This document shows, in pieces, positions 43,984 to 52,887 of a stretch of DNA of 64,000 nt (positions within the stretch are counted from its first letter, which is position 1; every line of letters begins with the position of its first letter). The translations under genes were made by a program, and so were the position numbers. The notes under the pieces were generated by a model. It did no database searches, was not told the origin of the DNA, and worked only from the letters and a program-made list of their open reading frames with translations. The stretch covers positions 38,935-102,934 of the forward strand of contig NVWQ02000016.1 in NCBI GenBank assembly GCA_002733715.2. The letters run 5' to 3'. Source of the DNA: Methylophaga sp. (GTDB lineage: Bacteria; Pseudomonadota; Gammaproteobacteria; Nitrosococcales; Methylophagaceae).

Positions 43984-45345
43984 ATGCCTGAAACCACGCA
44001 ACAACAAGCTCTAAATCAATCCATTCATACTCTCGATGAGGCAGTAAAGAGTGGACGGTTTGTGCGCATGCGTCGGTTACTATCCAGTCTTCATCCTGCA
44101 GAAACAGCGCATTTATTAGAATCACTGCCTCCAAAAGAAAGAAATGTCTGTTGGCCGATTATTTCACCTGACCTACATGGTGATGTGCTTGCCTATATGG
44201 GTGATGATGTTCGTGCTGATTTACTAAAAAAAATGGATACGGCAGATCTAATCAGTGCAACTGAAGCTCTTGATACCGATGATATCGCTGATATTCTGCA
44301 AGATTTACCCGAGCACGTTATGCTCGAAGTGCTGCGTACAATGGACAGCCAACATCGTCGACGTGTCGAAGCTATCTTGGCCTATGAGGAGGATACTGCC
44401 GGCGGATTAATGAATACCGACGTCACCACCGTTCGCTCTGATATTACACTTGAAGTTGTATTGCGTTATCTGCGTCTGTTAGGTGATGAACTCCCTGCTA
44501 ATACCGATAGTTTATATGTTGTTGATCACAGTGATCACTACCTAGGCACATTAGCCTTATCACAAATCGTAAGCCGTAGCCGTTCGCTCACCGTTAATGA
44601 AGTAATGTCACATCAAATTGAAGCCATCAGTGCTGATACACCTGATACTGATGTTGCCCATCGCTTTGAAAAGCACGATCTTATTTCCGCGCCGGTTATT
44701 GACAAAGATAATCGATTAATCGGCCGTATAACGATTGATGACGTGGTCGATGTTATCCGTGATGAAGCGGAACACACCATGTTAAGTATGGCCGGTTTAA
44801 GTGAAGATGAAGATACCTTTGCCTCTGTTAAAAGAAGTGTTAATCGTCGTTCACTTTGGTTAGGCGTCAACTTACTCACTGCATTTTTAGCCGCATGGGT
44901 GATTGGCTTATTTGATACTACTATCGAAAAACAAGTTGCCCTAGCAATTTTAATGCCTATTGTTGCCAGCATGGGTGGCGTTGCTGGCAGTCAAACGCTT
45001 ACCTTAGTTATTAGGGCTATGGCACTCGGCCAACTGAACGATAAAAACCAACTCTGGTTATTACGAAAAGAACTTTCTGTAGGCGCAATTAATGGTTTCA
45101 TTTGGGCTATCGCCATCGCAATAGTGACCACTTTATGGTTTAACAATATTGAATTAGGTTTATTAATTGGTGTTGCCATCATCATTAATTTAATTGCTGC
45201 CGCCCTTGCAGGTGTTTCTATTCCATTGATATTAAATAAATTTGGTAGTGACCCTGCAATCTCTGGCGGTGTATTATTAACAACGGTAACCGATGTTGTA
45301 GGATTTATGGCATTCCTAGGATTTGCTACACTGTACATAGTTTAA
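43984..45345 (+). CDS. mgtE: Magnesium transporter MgtE
   Basis: 453 residues: an N-terminal superhelical N domain (about 1-130), a CBS pair (about 135-260), then five transmembrane helices. LSAAVIG-free signatures are DTAGGLMNTDVTTVR (about 138), APVIDKDNRLIGRITIDDVVDVI, PIVASMGGVAGSQTLTLVIRAMALGQL (pore helix) and DPAISGGVLLTTVTDVVGF with the conserved Asp. MgtE imports Mg2+ and closes when the cytosolic domains bind Mg2+. I saw no Mg riboswitch in the 76-base upstream spacer. Confidence 0.94.
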   Translation: MPETTQQQALNQSIHTLDEAVKSGRFVRMRRLLSSLHPAETAHLLESLPPKERNVCWPIISPDLHGDVLAYMGDDVRADLLKKMDTADLISATEALDTDDIADILQDLPEHVMLEVLRTMDSQHRRRVEAILAYEEDTAGGLMNTDVTTVRSDITLEVVLRYLRLLGDELPANTDSLYVVDHSDHYLGTLALSQIVSRSRSLTVNEVMSHQIEAISADTPDTDVAHRFEKHDLISAPVIDKDNRLIGRITIDDVVDVIRDEAEHTMLSMAGLSEDEDTFASVKRSVNRRSLWLGVNLLTAFLAAWVIGLFDTTIEKQVALAILMPIVASMGGVAGSQTLTLVIRAMALGQLNDKNQLWLLRKELSVGAINGFIWAIAIAIVTTLWFNNIELGLLIGVAIIINLIAAALAGVSIPLILNKFGSDPAISGGVLLTTVTDVVGFMAFLGFATLYIV

Positions 45346-45367
45346 CTTCTCACTTTAGGTCAATATA

Positions 45368-46459
45368 ATGTCAGGCAATAGCTTCGGAAAATTATTTACA
45401 GTCACCGGTTTTGGTGAAAGCCATGGCCCCGCTATTGGCTGTATTGTAGATGGATGCCCTCCAGGATTAGAGCTTACAGAGGCAGATTTGCAAGGTGACC
45501 TTGATCGCCGCCGCCCAGGCAAAACACGCTTTGTTACCCAACGAAAAGAGCTCGATAAAGTAAAGATATTCTCTGGCGTGTTTGAAGGTAAAACGACTGG
45601 TACCCCTATCGGTATGATCATCGAAAATACAGATCAACGCTCTAAAGATTACGGCAATATCATGCATCAGTTCCGTCCTGCTCATGCTGATTATACTTAC
45701 CATCAAAAATATGGCTTCCGTGATTACCGGGGTGGTGGTCGTGCATCGGCTCGTGAAACAGCAATGCGTGTTGCTGCAGGCGGCATTGCTAAGAAATATT
45801 TGCAACAACAATATGGCATAGAAATTCAAGGTTATTTGTCGCAATTAGGTCCCGTTAAAATTGAAAATCTCGATTGGGATTTTATCGAAAAAAGTGCTTT
45901 CTTCTGCCCTGATCCCGATAAAGAACAAGCCATTGAAGATTATATGAAGGCCCTAAAAGGTAATTCCATTGGTGCACGAATTAATGTCATTGCTCGCAAT
46001 GTTCCGCCCGGTTTAGGTGAGCCGATCTTTGATCGCCTTGACGCCGAAATCGCTCACGCCATGATGAGTATTAATGCCGTGAAAGGTGTGGAAATTGGTG
46101 CAGGCTTTGAGTCTGTTACTCAAAAGGGTACTGAGCATCGAGACGAAATCACACCTGAAGGCTTTTTAAGCAATAATGCCGGCGGCATTTTAGGCGGTAT
46201 CTCTAGTGGACAAGATATTTTAGTCAGCATGGCATTAAAAGCCACATCCAGTCTGAGTATTCCGGGTCGTAGTGTTGATACCGATGGTAAGCCGGTTGAA
46301 GTGATCACCAAAGGCCGTCACGATCCTTGTGTTGGTATTCGTGCAACACCTATTGCCGAAGCAATGCTAGCGATCGTCTTAATGGATCACATGCTTCGCC
46401 ATCGTGCACAGAATATGAATGTAGATTCAGGAACACCGATTATTCCTGCTCAAGTTTAA
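45368..46459 (+). CDS. aroC: Chorismate synthase
   Basis: 363 residues, the last enzyme of the shikimate pathway, using reduced FMN. Conserved segments are [20 protein letters not shown] near the start, [38 protein letters not shown] and [17 protein letters not shown]. It follows mgtE by 22 bases. The downstream spacer holds a palindromic repeat that may serve as the end of the transcript. Confidence 0.96.
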   Translation: MSGNSFGKLFTVTGFGESHGPAIGCIVDGCPPGLELTEADLQGDLDRRRPGKTRFVTQRKELDKVKIFSGVFEGKTTGTPIGMIIENTDQRSKDYGNIMHQFRPAHADYTYHQKYGFRDYRGGGRASARETAMRVAAGGIAKKYLQQQYGIEIQGYLSQLGPVKIENLDWDFIEKSAFFCPDPDKEQAIEDYMKALKGNSIGARINVIARNVPPGLGEPIFDRLDAEIAHAMMSINAVKGVEIGAGFESVTQKGTEHRDEITPEGFLSNNAGGILGGISSGQDILVSMALKATSSLSIPGRSVDTDGKPVEVITKGRHDPCVGIRATPIAEAMLAIVLMDHMLRHRAQNMNVDSGTPIIPAQV

Positions 46460-46483
46460 TAATTGAATGCTATCTCACATCAT

Positions 46484-46558
46484 CGTCATTCCGGTGGGCT
46501 TCTTAACCGGAATCTGTATCAAAAAACCAGATCCCCGCTAAAAATCTGCGGGAATGAC
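46484..46558. repeat. Dispersed intergenic repeat, copy 4
   Basis: Begins cgtcattccggtgggcttct and ends tctgcgggaatgac, with the inner phrase aaccggaatctgta also present in copy 2. The terminal inverted ends equal those of copy 3. It fills the aroC-MFS spacer. Confidence 0.7.
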
Positions 46559-46569
46559 AAAGTAGTCTA

Positions 46570-47712
46570 GTGCCACTTAAAAATACGCCCTACTGGCGGC
46601 TATCAGGCTTTTACTTTTTCTATTTTATCGCCCTAGGTGTACTCGTACCCTATTGGGGGCTTTACCTACAGTGGCAAGGTTTTTCAGCACGTGAAATTGG
46701 TGAACTCACCGCAATATTACTTGCCACCCGTATTGTCGCACCCAATGTATGGGGCTGGATAGCCGATCATCATGGCAAAAGCATGCAAATTGTTCGCTTT
46801 GCCAGCCTTGCCGCCACTATCGCCTTTGCCACTATCCTATTCGATAATTCCTATCTGTGGATTGCTCTAGTGATGTTGGTATTCAGCTTTTTCTGGAATG
46901 CCTCCCTCCCTCAATTTGAATCCACCACATTGCAACACCTCGGCGACCATAGTCACCACTACAGCAAAATTCGGCTTTGGGGGTCGATAGGTTTTATTAT
47001 TATCGTCGTTGCACTAGGAAGCTTGTTAGAACATTTCGATGCCAGCATCGTGCCCTACTTTATGCTGGCTAGCTTAGCCGCTATATGGCTAGTAAGTTTA
47101 ACCGTACCCGAATCCGCATCACGTCATTTACATATTAACCACGAACCCATTCTAAAAGTACTCAAACGACCTGAAATTTTAGCCTTCTTAGCTATCTGCT
47201 TACTGATTCAATTAAGCCACGGCCCCTATTACACCTTTTACACCATCTACTTAGAACAGCATGGCTACAGCCGCAGTCTAATTGGCCAACTATGGGCATT
47301 AGGCGTAATCGCCGAAGTCATCATATTTTTATTTATGCATCATTGGCTGCCGCGTTATGGCATCCGTAAAATATTACTTGTCAGCCTATTGCTCAGCACG
47401 CTACGCTGGCTGATTATCGGCTTCTACCCCGATTCATTACCCTTGTTACTATTTGCACAACTACTACACGCCGCTAGCTTTGGCACATTTCACGCTGCTG
47501 CCATCGCATGGATCCATAAACACTTTGTAGGTAAAAATAAAGGCAGAGGCCAAGCACTTTATAGCAGTGTTAGTTTTGGCATGGGCGGCGCGATTGGTAG
47601 TCTGTTTAGTGGTTATTTCTGGCTTTCACCCGGCCCAACATTCACCTTTAGCATGGCAGCATTTGCAACAATTATTGCTTTTTTTATTGGTTTGCGTTGG
47701 TTGAAACCCTAG
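46570..47712 (+). CDS. MFS transporter of the phenylpropionate/nucleoside-permease-like group
   Basis: 380 residues, 12 predicted membrane helices, with the MFS_1-like features WRLSGFYFFYFIALGVLVPYW at the start and GWIADHHGKSMQIVRF in the helix 2-3 loop. It resembles HcaT-type transporters. Substrate cannot be given. The start is GTG at 46570, just past the repeat; no clear Shine-Dalgarno is visible. It is not obviously linked to its neighbours. Confidence 0.85.
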   Translation: MPLKNTPYWRLSGFYFFYFIALGVLVPYWGLYLQWQGFSAREIGELTAILLATRIVAPNVWGWIADHHGKSMQIVRFASLAATIAFATILFDNSYLWIALVMLVFSFFWNASLPQFESTTLQHLGDHSHHYSKIRLWGSIGFIIIVVALGSLLEHFDASIVPYFMLASLAAIWLVSLTVPESASRHLHINHEPILKVLKRPEILAFLAICLLIQLSHGPYYTFYTIYLEQHGYSRSLIGQLWALGVIAEVIIFLFMHHWLPRYGIRKILLVSLLLSTLRWLIIGFYPDSLPLLLFAQLLHAASFGTFHAAAIAWIHKHFVGKNKGRGQALYSSVSFGMGGAIGSLFSGYFWLSPGPTFTFSMAAFATIIAFFIGLRWLKP

Positions 47713-47824
47713 ACTGATTCCCCTCATTAATATGAATATAATGAAAATTATTTCTTAAAAGCGTTCCGCAAACTATAAAACGAATTAAAGAGGGCATTTC
47801 CCTTATTCTGGAAGTTACAACCAT

Positions 47825-47857
47825 TTGACGTTACAACGTTGTTAGACTATTCTGTCT
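47825..47857 (+). promoter_or_regulatory. Promoter and operator of the RelBE-like module
   Basis: -35 TTGACG (47825-47830), exactly 17 bp, -10 TATTCT (47848-47853). An inverted repeat (agac 47844-47847 / gtct 47854-47857) flanks the -10, and acgt-ta-ca-acgt lies in the spacer. These are plausible operators for the ribbon-helix-helix antitoxin. Confidence 0.65.
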
Positions 47858-47881
47858 AAAGTAAGTAATTGGGGTAACGCC

Positions 47882-48115
47882 ATGAGTGAATTATCAAAAA
47901 GATCAACGGTTTATTTTGAGGCCGATGTGCATCAAGCATTAAGAATAAAAGCGGCTTCTGTACATCAATCCGTATCCGAAATTGTTAATGAAGCCGTTCG
48001 GCTAGCGCTACGTGAAGATCAAGAGGATTTGAGTGCGTTTACCCAACGAGTTAATGAGCCGACTTTAAGTTATGAAGCATTATTAGATGACTTAAAAGCA
48101 CATGGAAAACTATAA
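47882..48115 (+). CDS. CopG/RHH-type antitoxin
   Basis: 77 residues with a ribbon-helix-helix N-terminus (RSTVYFEADVHQALRIKAASVHQSVSEIVNEAVR) for DNA binding as a dimer, and a C-terminal stretch that would wrap the toxin. It is the first gene after the promoter and overlaps the toxin start by 14 bases, the normal autoregulated antitoxin-toxin order. Confidence 0.9.
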   Translation: MSELSKRSTVYFEADVHQALRIKAASVHQSVSEIVNEAVRLALREDQEDLSAFTQRVNEPTLSYEALLDDLKAHGKL

Positions 48116-48362
48116 ACTTGTCTTTAAAAGATCTGTAGCTAAAGATCTTAGAAACATCCCTAATAAGGATGTCAAAAAAATATTAAGGACTATTGAGAGT
48201 CTATTGGATGACCCACGTTCTGAAGCGTGTATTAAACTTTCTGGTCAAGAGCGTTATCGAATTAGGCAGGGCGTGTATCGTATTGTGTATGAGATTCAAG
48301 ATGAGGAATTAATCATCTTAGTTGTTAAAGTCGCACATCGTAGTGTGATTTATAAAAAATAA
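48102..48362 (+). CDS. RelE/ParE-family toxin
   Basis: 86 residues with the RelE-fold pattern YKLVFKRSVAKDLRNIPNKD, IESLLDDPR, LSGQERYRIRQGVYRIVYEIQDEE and VVKVAHRSVIYKK. The Arg residues and the RVGVYRIVY-type core fit an mRNA-cleaving RelE. Overlap with the antitoxin gene implies coupled translation. The gene is followed by ybjQ-type genes at 11 bases. Confidence 0.9.
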   Translation: MENYKLVFKRSVAKDLRNIPNKDVKKILRTIESLLDDPRSEACIKLSGQERYRIRQGVYRIVYEIQDEELIILVVKVAHRSVIYKK

Positions 48363-48373
48363 AAGGAGATACA

Positions 48374-48697
48374 ATGTTCATATCAAATCTCGAATTTATG
48401 ACAGGTAAAAAAGTCATTAAACATTTAGGTTTAGTGCAAGGCAGTTCAGTTCGTGCCAAACATGCTGGCCGCGATATTATGGCTGGCCTTAAGAATTTAT
48501 TTGGTGGTGAACTAAAAGGCTATACCGAGTTGCTTCAAGAATCACGTGAAGAGGCAACTAATCGTATGATTGAGCAAGCTCAAGCTACGGGTGCCAATGC
48601 AATATTAAATGTGCGCTTTTCTACCTCTAGCATCACGGCTGGCGCTGCTGAAATTTATGTCTATGGCACGGCAGTTATTCTTGATGGGCTCGATTAA
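48374..48697 (+). CDS. YbjQ/UPF0145-family protein
   Basis: 107 residues that match YbjQ throughout (KVIKHLGLVQGSSVRAKHAGRDI, KGYTELLQESREEATNRMIEQA, GANAILNVRFSTSSI). YbjQ forms a pentameric fold; its role is uncertain and it is often called a heavy-metal-binding domain protein. It follows the toxin by 11 bases (aggaga site) and precedes a second YbjQ gene by 15 bases. Confidence 0.88.
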   Translation: MFISNLEFMTGKKVIKHLGLVQGSSVRAKHAGRDIMAGLKNLFGGELKGYTELLQESREEATNRMIEQAQATGANAILNVRFSTSSITAGAAEIYVYGTAVILDGLD

Positions 48698-48712
48698 GCA
48701 AGGAGTCATGCT

Positions 48713-49156
48713 ATGTATGAATTAGTCGTTACGCTTATTTTAATCTCACTTGGCTACTTTTTTGGTCGCCGCGCAGAGAGGAAACATTACAAGAGTATTA
48801 TTGCACGCGAAAAAATAATGAATAGCCTGCCTGCCATGGCAAGCCGTATGCCACCTCAAGATGGCAATTACGACCAGATGTTAGTGTCTGGCAGTGTCGT
48901 TATCGCCAATGATTACTTTAAAATGTTTGTCGCTGGTCTTCGTAATTTGTTTGGGGGTCAAATGCGTTCTTATGAAACACTATTAGATCGAGCGCGCCGT
49001 GAAGCTGTTTTGCGAATGAAAGAAAAAGCAAAATCATTGGGAGCGGAAATGGTTTTTAACGTGAAATATGAGTCATCGAATATATCTGGCCAAACTAAGA
49101 AGAAACCGCCCATTATCGAAGTACATGCTTACGGAACTGCTTTGAGAAAAATATGA
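48713..49156 (+). CDS. Membrane-anchored YbjQ-family protein
   Basis: 147 residues: a membrane helix at about 3-17 followed by a basic linker and a second YbjQ domain (VSGSVVIANDYFKMF, MRSYETLLDRARREAVLRMKEKAKSLGAEMVFNVKYE). Two YbjQ domains in tandem, one soluble and one anchored, are followed by the M48 peptidase with a four-base overlap, consistent with a single membrane-linked unit. Confidence 0.85.
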   Translation: MYELVVTLILISLGYFFGRRAERKHYKSIIAREKIMNSLPAMASRMPPQDGNYDQMLVSGSVVIANDYFKMFVAGLRNLFGGQMRSYETLLDRARREAVLRMKEKAKSLGAEMVFNVKYESSNISGQTKKKPPIIEVHAYGTALRKI

Positions 49157-50022
49157 ATTACGAAAACCCACATATCCCGGAAGGGATAAACACTAGCGAA
49201 GAGCATCCGCTTAAAAACTTTTTCATTTTGCTTATTGGCAGTGTTGTGCTGATTGTAACGTTGTCAGTCGTGCTGGCTGTTAGTGGAGGCTGGCTAGCAA
49301 GTAAAATTCCATTTAGTGCCGAAAATGAAATTGCCGGCATGTACAATGTTGATGAAGATGTGGATGACGTAAACGCACCTGAATTGACAGCATATTTGCA
49401 AAGCCTAACCGACCAAATCAGTCAAGCGCAAAACCTACCTGATGAGATGAAAATTACTGCACATTATATTGATAGTGATACCGTCAATGCCTTTGCTACC
49501 ATTGGCGGACATGTTTTTCTCTTTCGTGGGTTGTTAGAAAAATTGCCCAACGAAAATACCTTAGTCACGTTACTCAGCCATGAGATAGCCCATGTAAAAT
49601 ACCGTCATCCTATCAAGTCTCTAGGCAGTGGTATTCTTGTTGGTATTGCTATTTCAACCGTTACCGGTAGTACAAACTCTGACCTATTAGGCAGTGCTGG
49701 ATTACTCAGTAGCCTAAAGTTTGGTCGAGATATGGAACAACAATCGGATGAAGAAGCCATGATCACTTTGCAAGCTCTCTATGGCCATTTAAATGGTGGC
49801 ACGGAACTGTTCAAGATTTTCCAAAACATGCGTGAAGAAATGGATATAGATGAACCCGTCGAACTATTTAGCACTCACCCCTTAGATGAAGACCGTATTG
49901 CAAACTTTACGCAAGTTGCTAAAGATAAGGGATGGCTAGAAGCGGGCAATGTAACGCCTTTGCCTGACTTTTTTGAGGCGGCACTAGCATCATCAGAATA
50001 TAGTGACTATGATATTGATTAA
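49153..50022 (+). CDS. M48-family membrane metallopeptidase (HtpX/YggG-like)
   Basis: 289 residues. One membrane helix near 23-50 anchors it, and the rest is the zinc peptidase with HEIAH at residues 143-147 (SHEIAHVKYRHP) and the further acidic ligand in MEQQSDEEAM (about 195-205). Substrates of such enzymes are usually misfolded or membrane proteins. It overlaps the second YbjQ gene by four bases. The trio YbjQ-YbjQ-M48 is a recurring gene set, but its function is not established. Confidence 0.87.
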   Translation: MNYENPHIPEGINTSEEHPLKNFFILLIGSVVLIVTLSVVLAVSGGWLASKIPFSAENEIAGMYNVDEDVDDVNAPELTAYLQSLTDQISQAQNLPDEMKITAHYIDSDTVNAFATIGGHVFLFRGLLEKLPNENTLVTLLSHEIAHVKYRHPIKSLGSGILVGIAISTVTGSTNSDLLGSAGLLSSLKFGRDMEQQSDEEAMITLQALYGHLNGGTELFKIFQNMREEMDIDEPVELFSTHPLDEDRIANFTQVAKDKGWLEAGNVTPLPDFFEAALASSEYSDYDID

Positions 50023-50049
50023 ACTTTACTTCATGGATAAGAAGTCACT

Positions 50050-50292
50050 ATGGAATCTGTCTTTGTATTGGAACATCTCCACACATTACCTAGTGGCGAA
50101 GAAAGCTGGAAAAGAATAGGCATCTACCGAACGTGGGATGATGCACTCGCAGCCATTGATCGTGTTAAATCGCAGCCCGGCTTTTCTGATTTTCCATTAT
50201 TAATCGACAGAATGGATGGCAAAGATGGATTCCATATTGATAAATATCCTTTAAATGAGGATAATTGGCAAGAAGGGTATGTGACAGTTTAA
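50050..50292 (+). CDS. Small protein resembling DUF7336
   Basis: 80 residues with VFVLEHLHTLPSGEESWKRIGIY, TWDDALAAIDRVKSQPGFSDFP and GFHIDKYPLNEDNWQEGYVT, a pattern I associate with DUF7336. No catalytic or binding role is known. It sits 27 bases after the M48 gene and 27 bases before the AAA+/M41 gene, so it likely belongs to the same transcript. Confidence 0.65.
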   Translation: MESVFVLEHLHTLPSGEESWKRIGIYRTWDDALAAIDRVKSQPGFSDFPLLIDRMDGKDGFHIDKYPLNEDNWQEGYVTV

Positions 50293-50319
50293 TTTAAAAA
50301 AACATGGATATTTTAGAAT

Positions 50320-52209
50320 ATGACCTCGAACAGCACAGCGCTAAAACTAGATCGAAAAATACTTAAACAACGAGGCTTAGTGCTGGAAACAGCATCCAAA
50401 GAACTCAAATCTCATTTCATTGGTATCGACAAAACAATTGATGAATTAATTGATGCCATGCGTGTTTGGTACTTAATGCCTGAAGCACTTACTCGTCCTG
50501 TTATCATCAATTTGTGGGGTATGACAGGCGTGGGGAAAACTGATCTGGTACGTAGATTAGTCGTTGCGCTTGATATGCAAGATCGTTTTGTGGAAGTGGA
50601 ATTATCCAACGGCGATGAAACCAAGTGGTTTTCTTCTGTCGGTTCAGTATTAAGCCGGAATTCACTGAATGATTCTGCTCAAAAAATTGTGTTGTTTGAT
50701 GAGATCCAACGTTTTAACACCATAGATTCAGATGGCAAACCACTGACCAATACCAAGTTCTCTGATTTCTGGGAATTGCTTTCTGATGGACGTTTATCAC
50801 GACGAGATCGCGATGATCTGGATTTTTTACTTGCTGAAACTATGCGGGCAGACAGGGAGTTTAAGCAACAACTCAAAAAAGGCGATATTGATGTCATTCC
50901 TCCTCTAGCATTATATGAGGCACAACATATAAAAAATGCATTGGATATGGACGAAGCTATTCATGAAATTACAGTCATGTCACGGGAAAAGCTAATCCAA
51001 CGCATTGAGGAAGCGCGAGTAAGCAAAAAAATCTACGAGCCCGTTGATCATTCAAAAACGTTAATAATAATTTCTGGCAATCTAGATGAAGCCTTCTCAA
51101 TGGCAACGCGTACTGCAGAAGCTGATATTGATGCTGATATTTTCAGTGCATTCACTGAGAAAGTGTCTATTGTTGATGTTAAAGAAGCACTTTCAAAACG
51201 GTTTAAACCGGAACAGGTTGCTCGCTATGGCAATATTCACCTCATTTATCGTAGTCTACGCCAAGCTGACTTTGTAGCACTTATCCGCCGAGAAGTTACG
51301 CGCATCACCTCAAATGTAAATACATTATTTGGCATTAAGATCACCGTTTCAAAAGAAATTGAAGCCATTATTTACCGCAATGGCGTATTTCCTGTTCAAG
51401 GTGTGCGTCCCGTTTTTTCTAGTATTAGTGATATTCTAGAGTCAAATTTATCGCGCTATATTCTTGAAGAGATGATGGCGGAGGGCAAGAGTATTGCCGT
51501 GGATTACGATAGTGGTAACAAATGTTTAATGGCAAAACTATCTGATGGCACGCTCATAGAAACCCCCTTTATTGGCCGATTAGATCGTGCACGACAAAGT
51601 AATTTAGAAGATGTGGTTGCCAATATCAGTACGCATGAAGCTGGGCATGCTGTTGTTTATGCCGTTTTATTTGGTTTGGCTCCTTTACAACTTGTTTCTC
51701 GTGTTGCCTCAACAACGGCTGCTGGCTTTACTTTTCCACATGAAATTCATGGCACAAAACAAAGTTTAATTTCTAAAATAAAAGTCTATCTCGCAGGAGG
51801 AATTGCTGAAGAAATTGTGTTTGGGGATGATAATGCCAGCGTAGGGAGGCAAAGTGATCGTGAAGAAGCTACTTCATTAGCATTGGATTTTATTCGGCGC
51901 TATGGCTTTGATGAAGAATTTTACGCAAACTATACTTTGACCGATGAATATAGTATGGATAAGTCAGCAACTGACGTAGATGTTGAGAAAATGATGGCAA
52001 GACTCGAAAATGAAACACGAGAAGTATTACTGTCATGGAAAGATTTATTGCTTGATTTATCTGAAGTTTTACGCTTATCAGGAAAAGTAAATGGGCATTT
52101 AATGGCTGAAATTGCAGAAAAACAGGGTTTAATCGTGCAAGTGCAGGCAGAAGGCCATCTTCATGTACCTGATTATGCTAATAAGTTACAACTTGAGCGA
52201 AAACCCTAA
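50320..52209 (+). CDS. Soluble Clp-type AAA+ ATPase fused to an FtsH-type M41 zinc protease domain
   Basis: 629 residues. The AAA+ half has Walker A GMTGVGKT (67-74), Walker B VLFDE (124-128), a sensor-1 Asn in IISGNLDEAF (about 254) and a sensor-2-like GVRPVF (361-366). These resemble the Clp/AAA_2 clade, not the FtsH AAA domain. The C-terminal half has the M41 motif THEAGHA (HEAGH at 439-443) and the third zinc ligand in LAGGIAEEIVFGDDNA...GRQSDREEAT (Asp near 513). No transmembrane segment precedes the AAA domain, unlike FtsH. It would be an ATP-driven soluble protease. The combination is unusual; see the separate finding. It ends overlapping the convergent NlpC gene by four bases. Confidence 0.88.
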   Translation: MTSNSTALKLDRKILKQRGLVLETASKELKSHFIGIDKTIDELIDAMRVWYLMPEALTRPVIINLWGMTGVGKTDLVRRLVVALDMQDRFVEVELSNGDETKWFSSVGSVLSRNSLNDSAQKIVLFDEIQRFNTIDSDGKPLTNTKFSDFWELLSDGRLSRRDRDDLDFLLAETMRADREFKQQLKKGDIDVIPPLALYEAQHIKNALDMDEAIHEITVMSREKLIQRIEEARVSKKIYEPVDHSKTLIIISGNLDEAFSMATRTAEADIDADIFSAFTEKVSIVDVKEALSKRFKPEQVARYGNIHLIYRSLRQADFVALIRREVTRITSNVNTLFGIKITVSKEIEAIIYRNGVFPVQGVRPVFSSISDILESNLSRYILEEMMAEGKSIAVDYDSGNKCLMAKLSDGTLIETPFIGRLDRARQSNLEDVVANISTHEAGHAVVYAVLFGLAPLQLVSRVASTTAAGFTFPHEIHGTKQSLISKIKVYLAGGIAEEIVFGDDNASVGRQSDREEATSLALDFIRRYGFDEEFYANYTLTDEYSMDKSATDVDVEKMMARLENETREVLLSWKDLLLDLSEVLRLSGKVNGHLMAEIAEKQGLIVQVQAEGHLHVPDYANKLQLERKP

Positions 52210-52682
52210 TCCAAAATGCGTTGCGCCCTCCAGTATTTATTTTTCCAATAGACATTATCAAGTCGGGAAATTATCACCCCTTTACTGGTCGAAGCATGAA
52301 GGAATCGGCCATTTTCCAAATAGATCCCGACATGACGCGTACGCCACCCTGTTTTGAAAAAAACTAAATCGCCCGTCTCTAGCTGCCCAATATAAACGCG
52401 CCTTCCTCGCTTGACTTGCGTTGCTGTAGTGCGAGGAAGTATCACGTCAAACCGATCTTTAAAAGTCCGATAAACAAAACCTGAACAATCCACGCCCTCT
52501 TTGCTTAAACCTCCTAGTTGATATGGAGCTCCACGCCAATCGTTATATTGGGCATAGAGCGCGTCTATCACTCCGGTTTGATCACGTGTAGCATGCTGGC
52601 TACCACAGGCTGTTAAGAGTAAACTCAAGGCAGATAGCCATAAAAGTCTGCTGATATAATGTTGCTTATAGAACGTATCCAT
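52206..52682 (-). CDS. NlpC/P60-family peptidoglycan hydrolase, lipoprotein
   Basis: 158 residues. A lipoprotein signal with lipobox LLTAC (cysteine at about residue 26) is followed by an NlpC/P60 domain with the catalytic triad: Cys in VDCSGFVYRTF, His in RHVGIYLENG and His in FLHASTSKGV. It should cleave D-Glu-meso-DAP linkages in peptidoglycan. It is anchored at the outer or inner membrane. It converges on the AAA+/M41 gene (four-base overlap) and is divergent from nqrA. Confidence 0.93.
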   Translation of the reverse strand: MDTFYKQHYISRLLWLSALSLLLTACGSQHATRDQTGVIDALYAQYNDWRGAPYQLGGLSKEGVDCSGFVYRTFKDRFDVILPRTTATQVKRGRRVYIGQLETGDLVFFKTGWRTRHVGIYLENGRFLHASTSKGVIISRLDNVYWKNKYWRAQRILD

Positions 52683-52887
52683 TTAACCTCTTTTTTGTGA
52701 TAAATACCGCAGTTTTTACTAATCTACATTGGGTAATATTATAAATCTGTGAACAAAAACACTCTCTTCGTTAATTCGTTGCTAAATCCCCTTCCCATAT
52801 AGCTTAACACTGCTTATACTAGCACGGATATCTTGGATAGAAGGAGTTCGGAAATAGGCAGCTTTCTCTGCCTTTGACCAAGCATTT

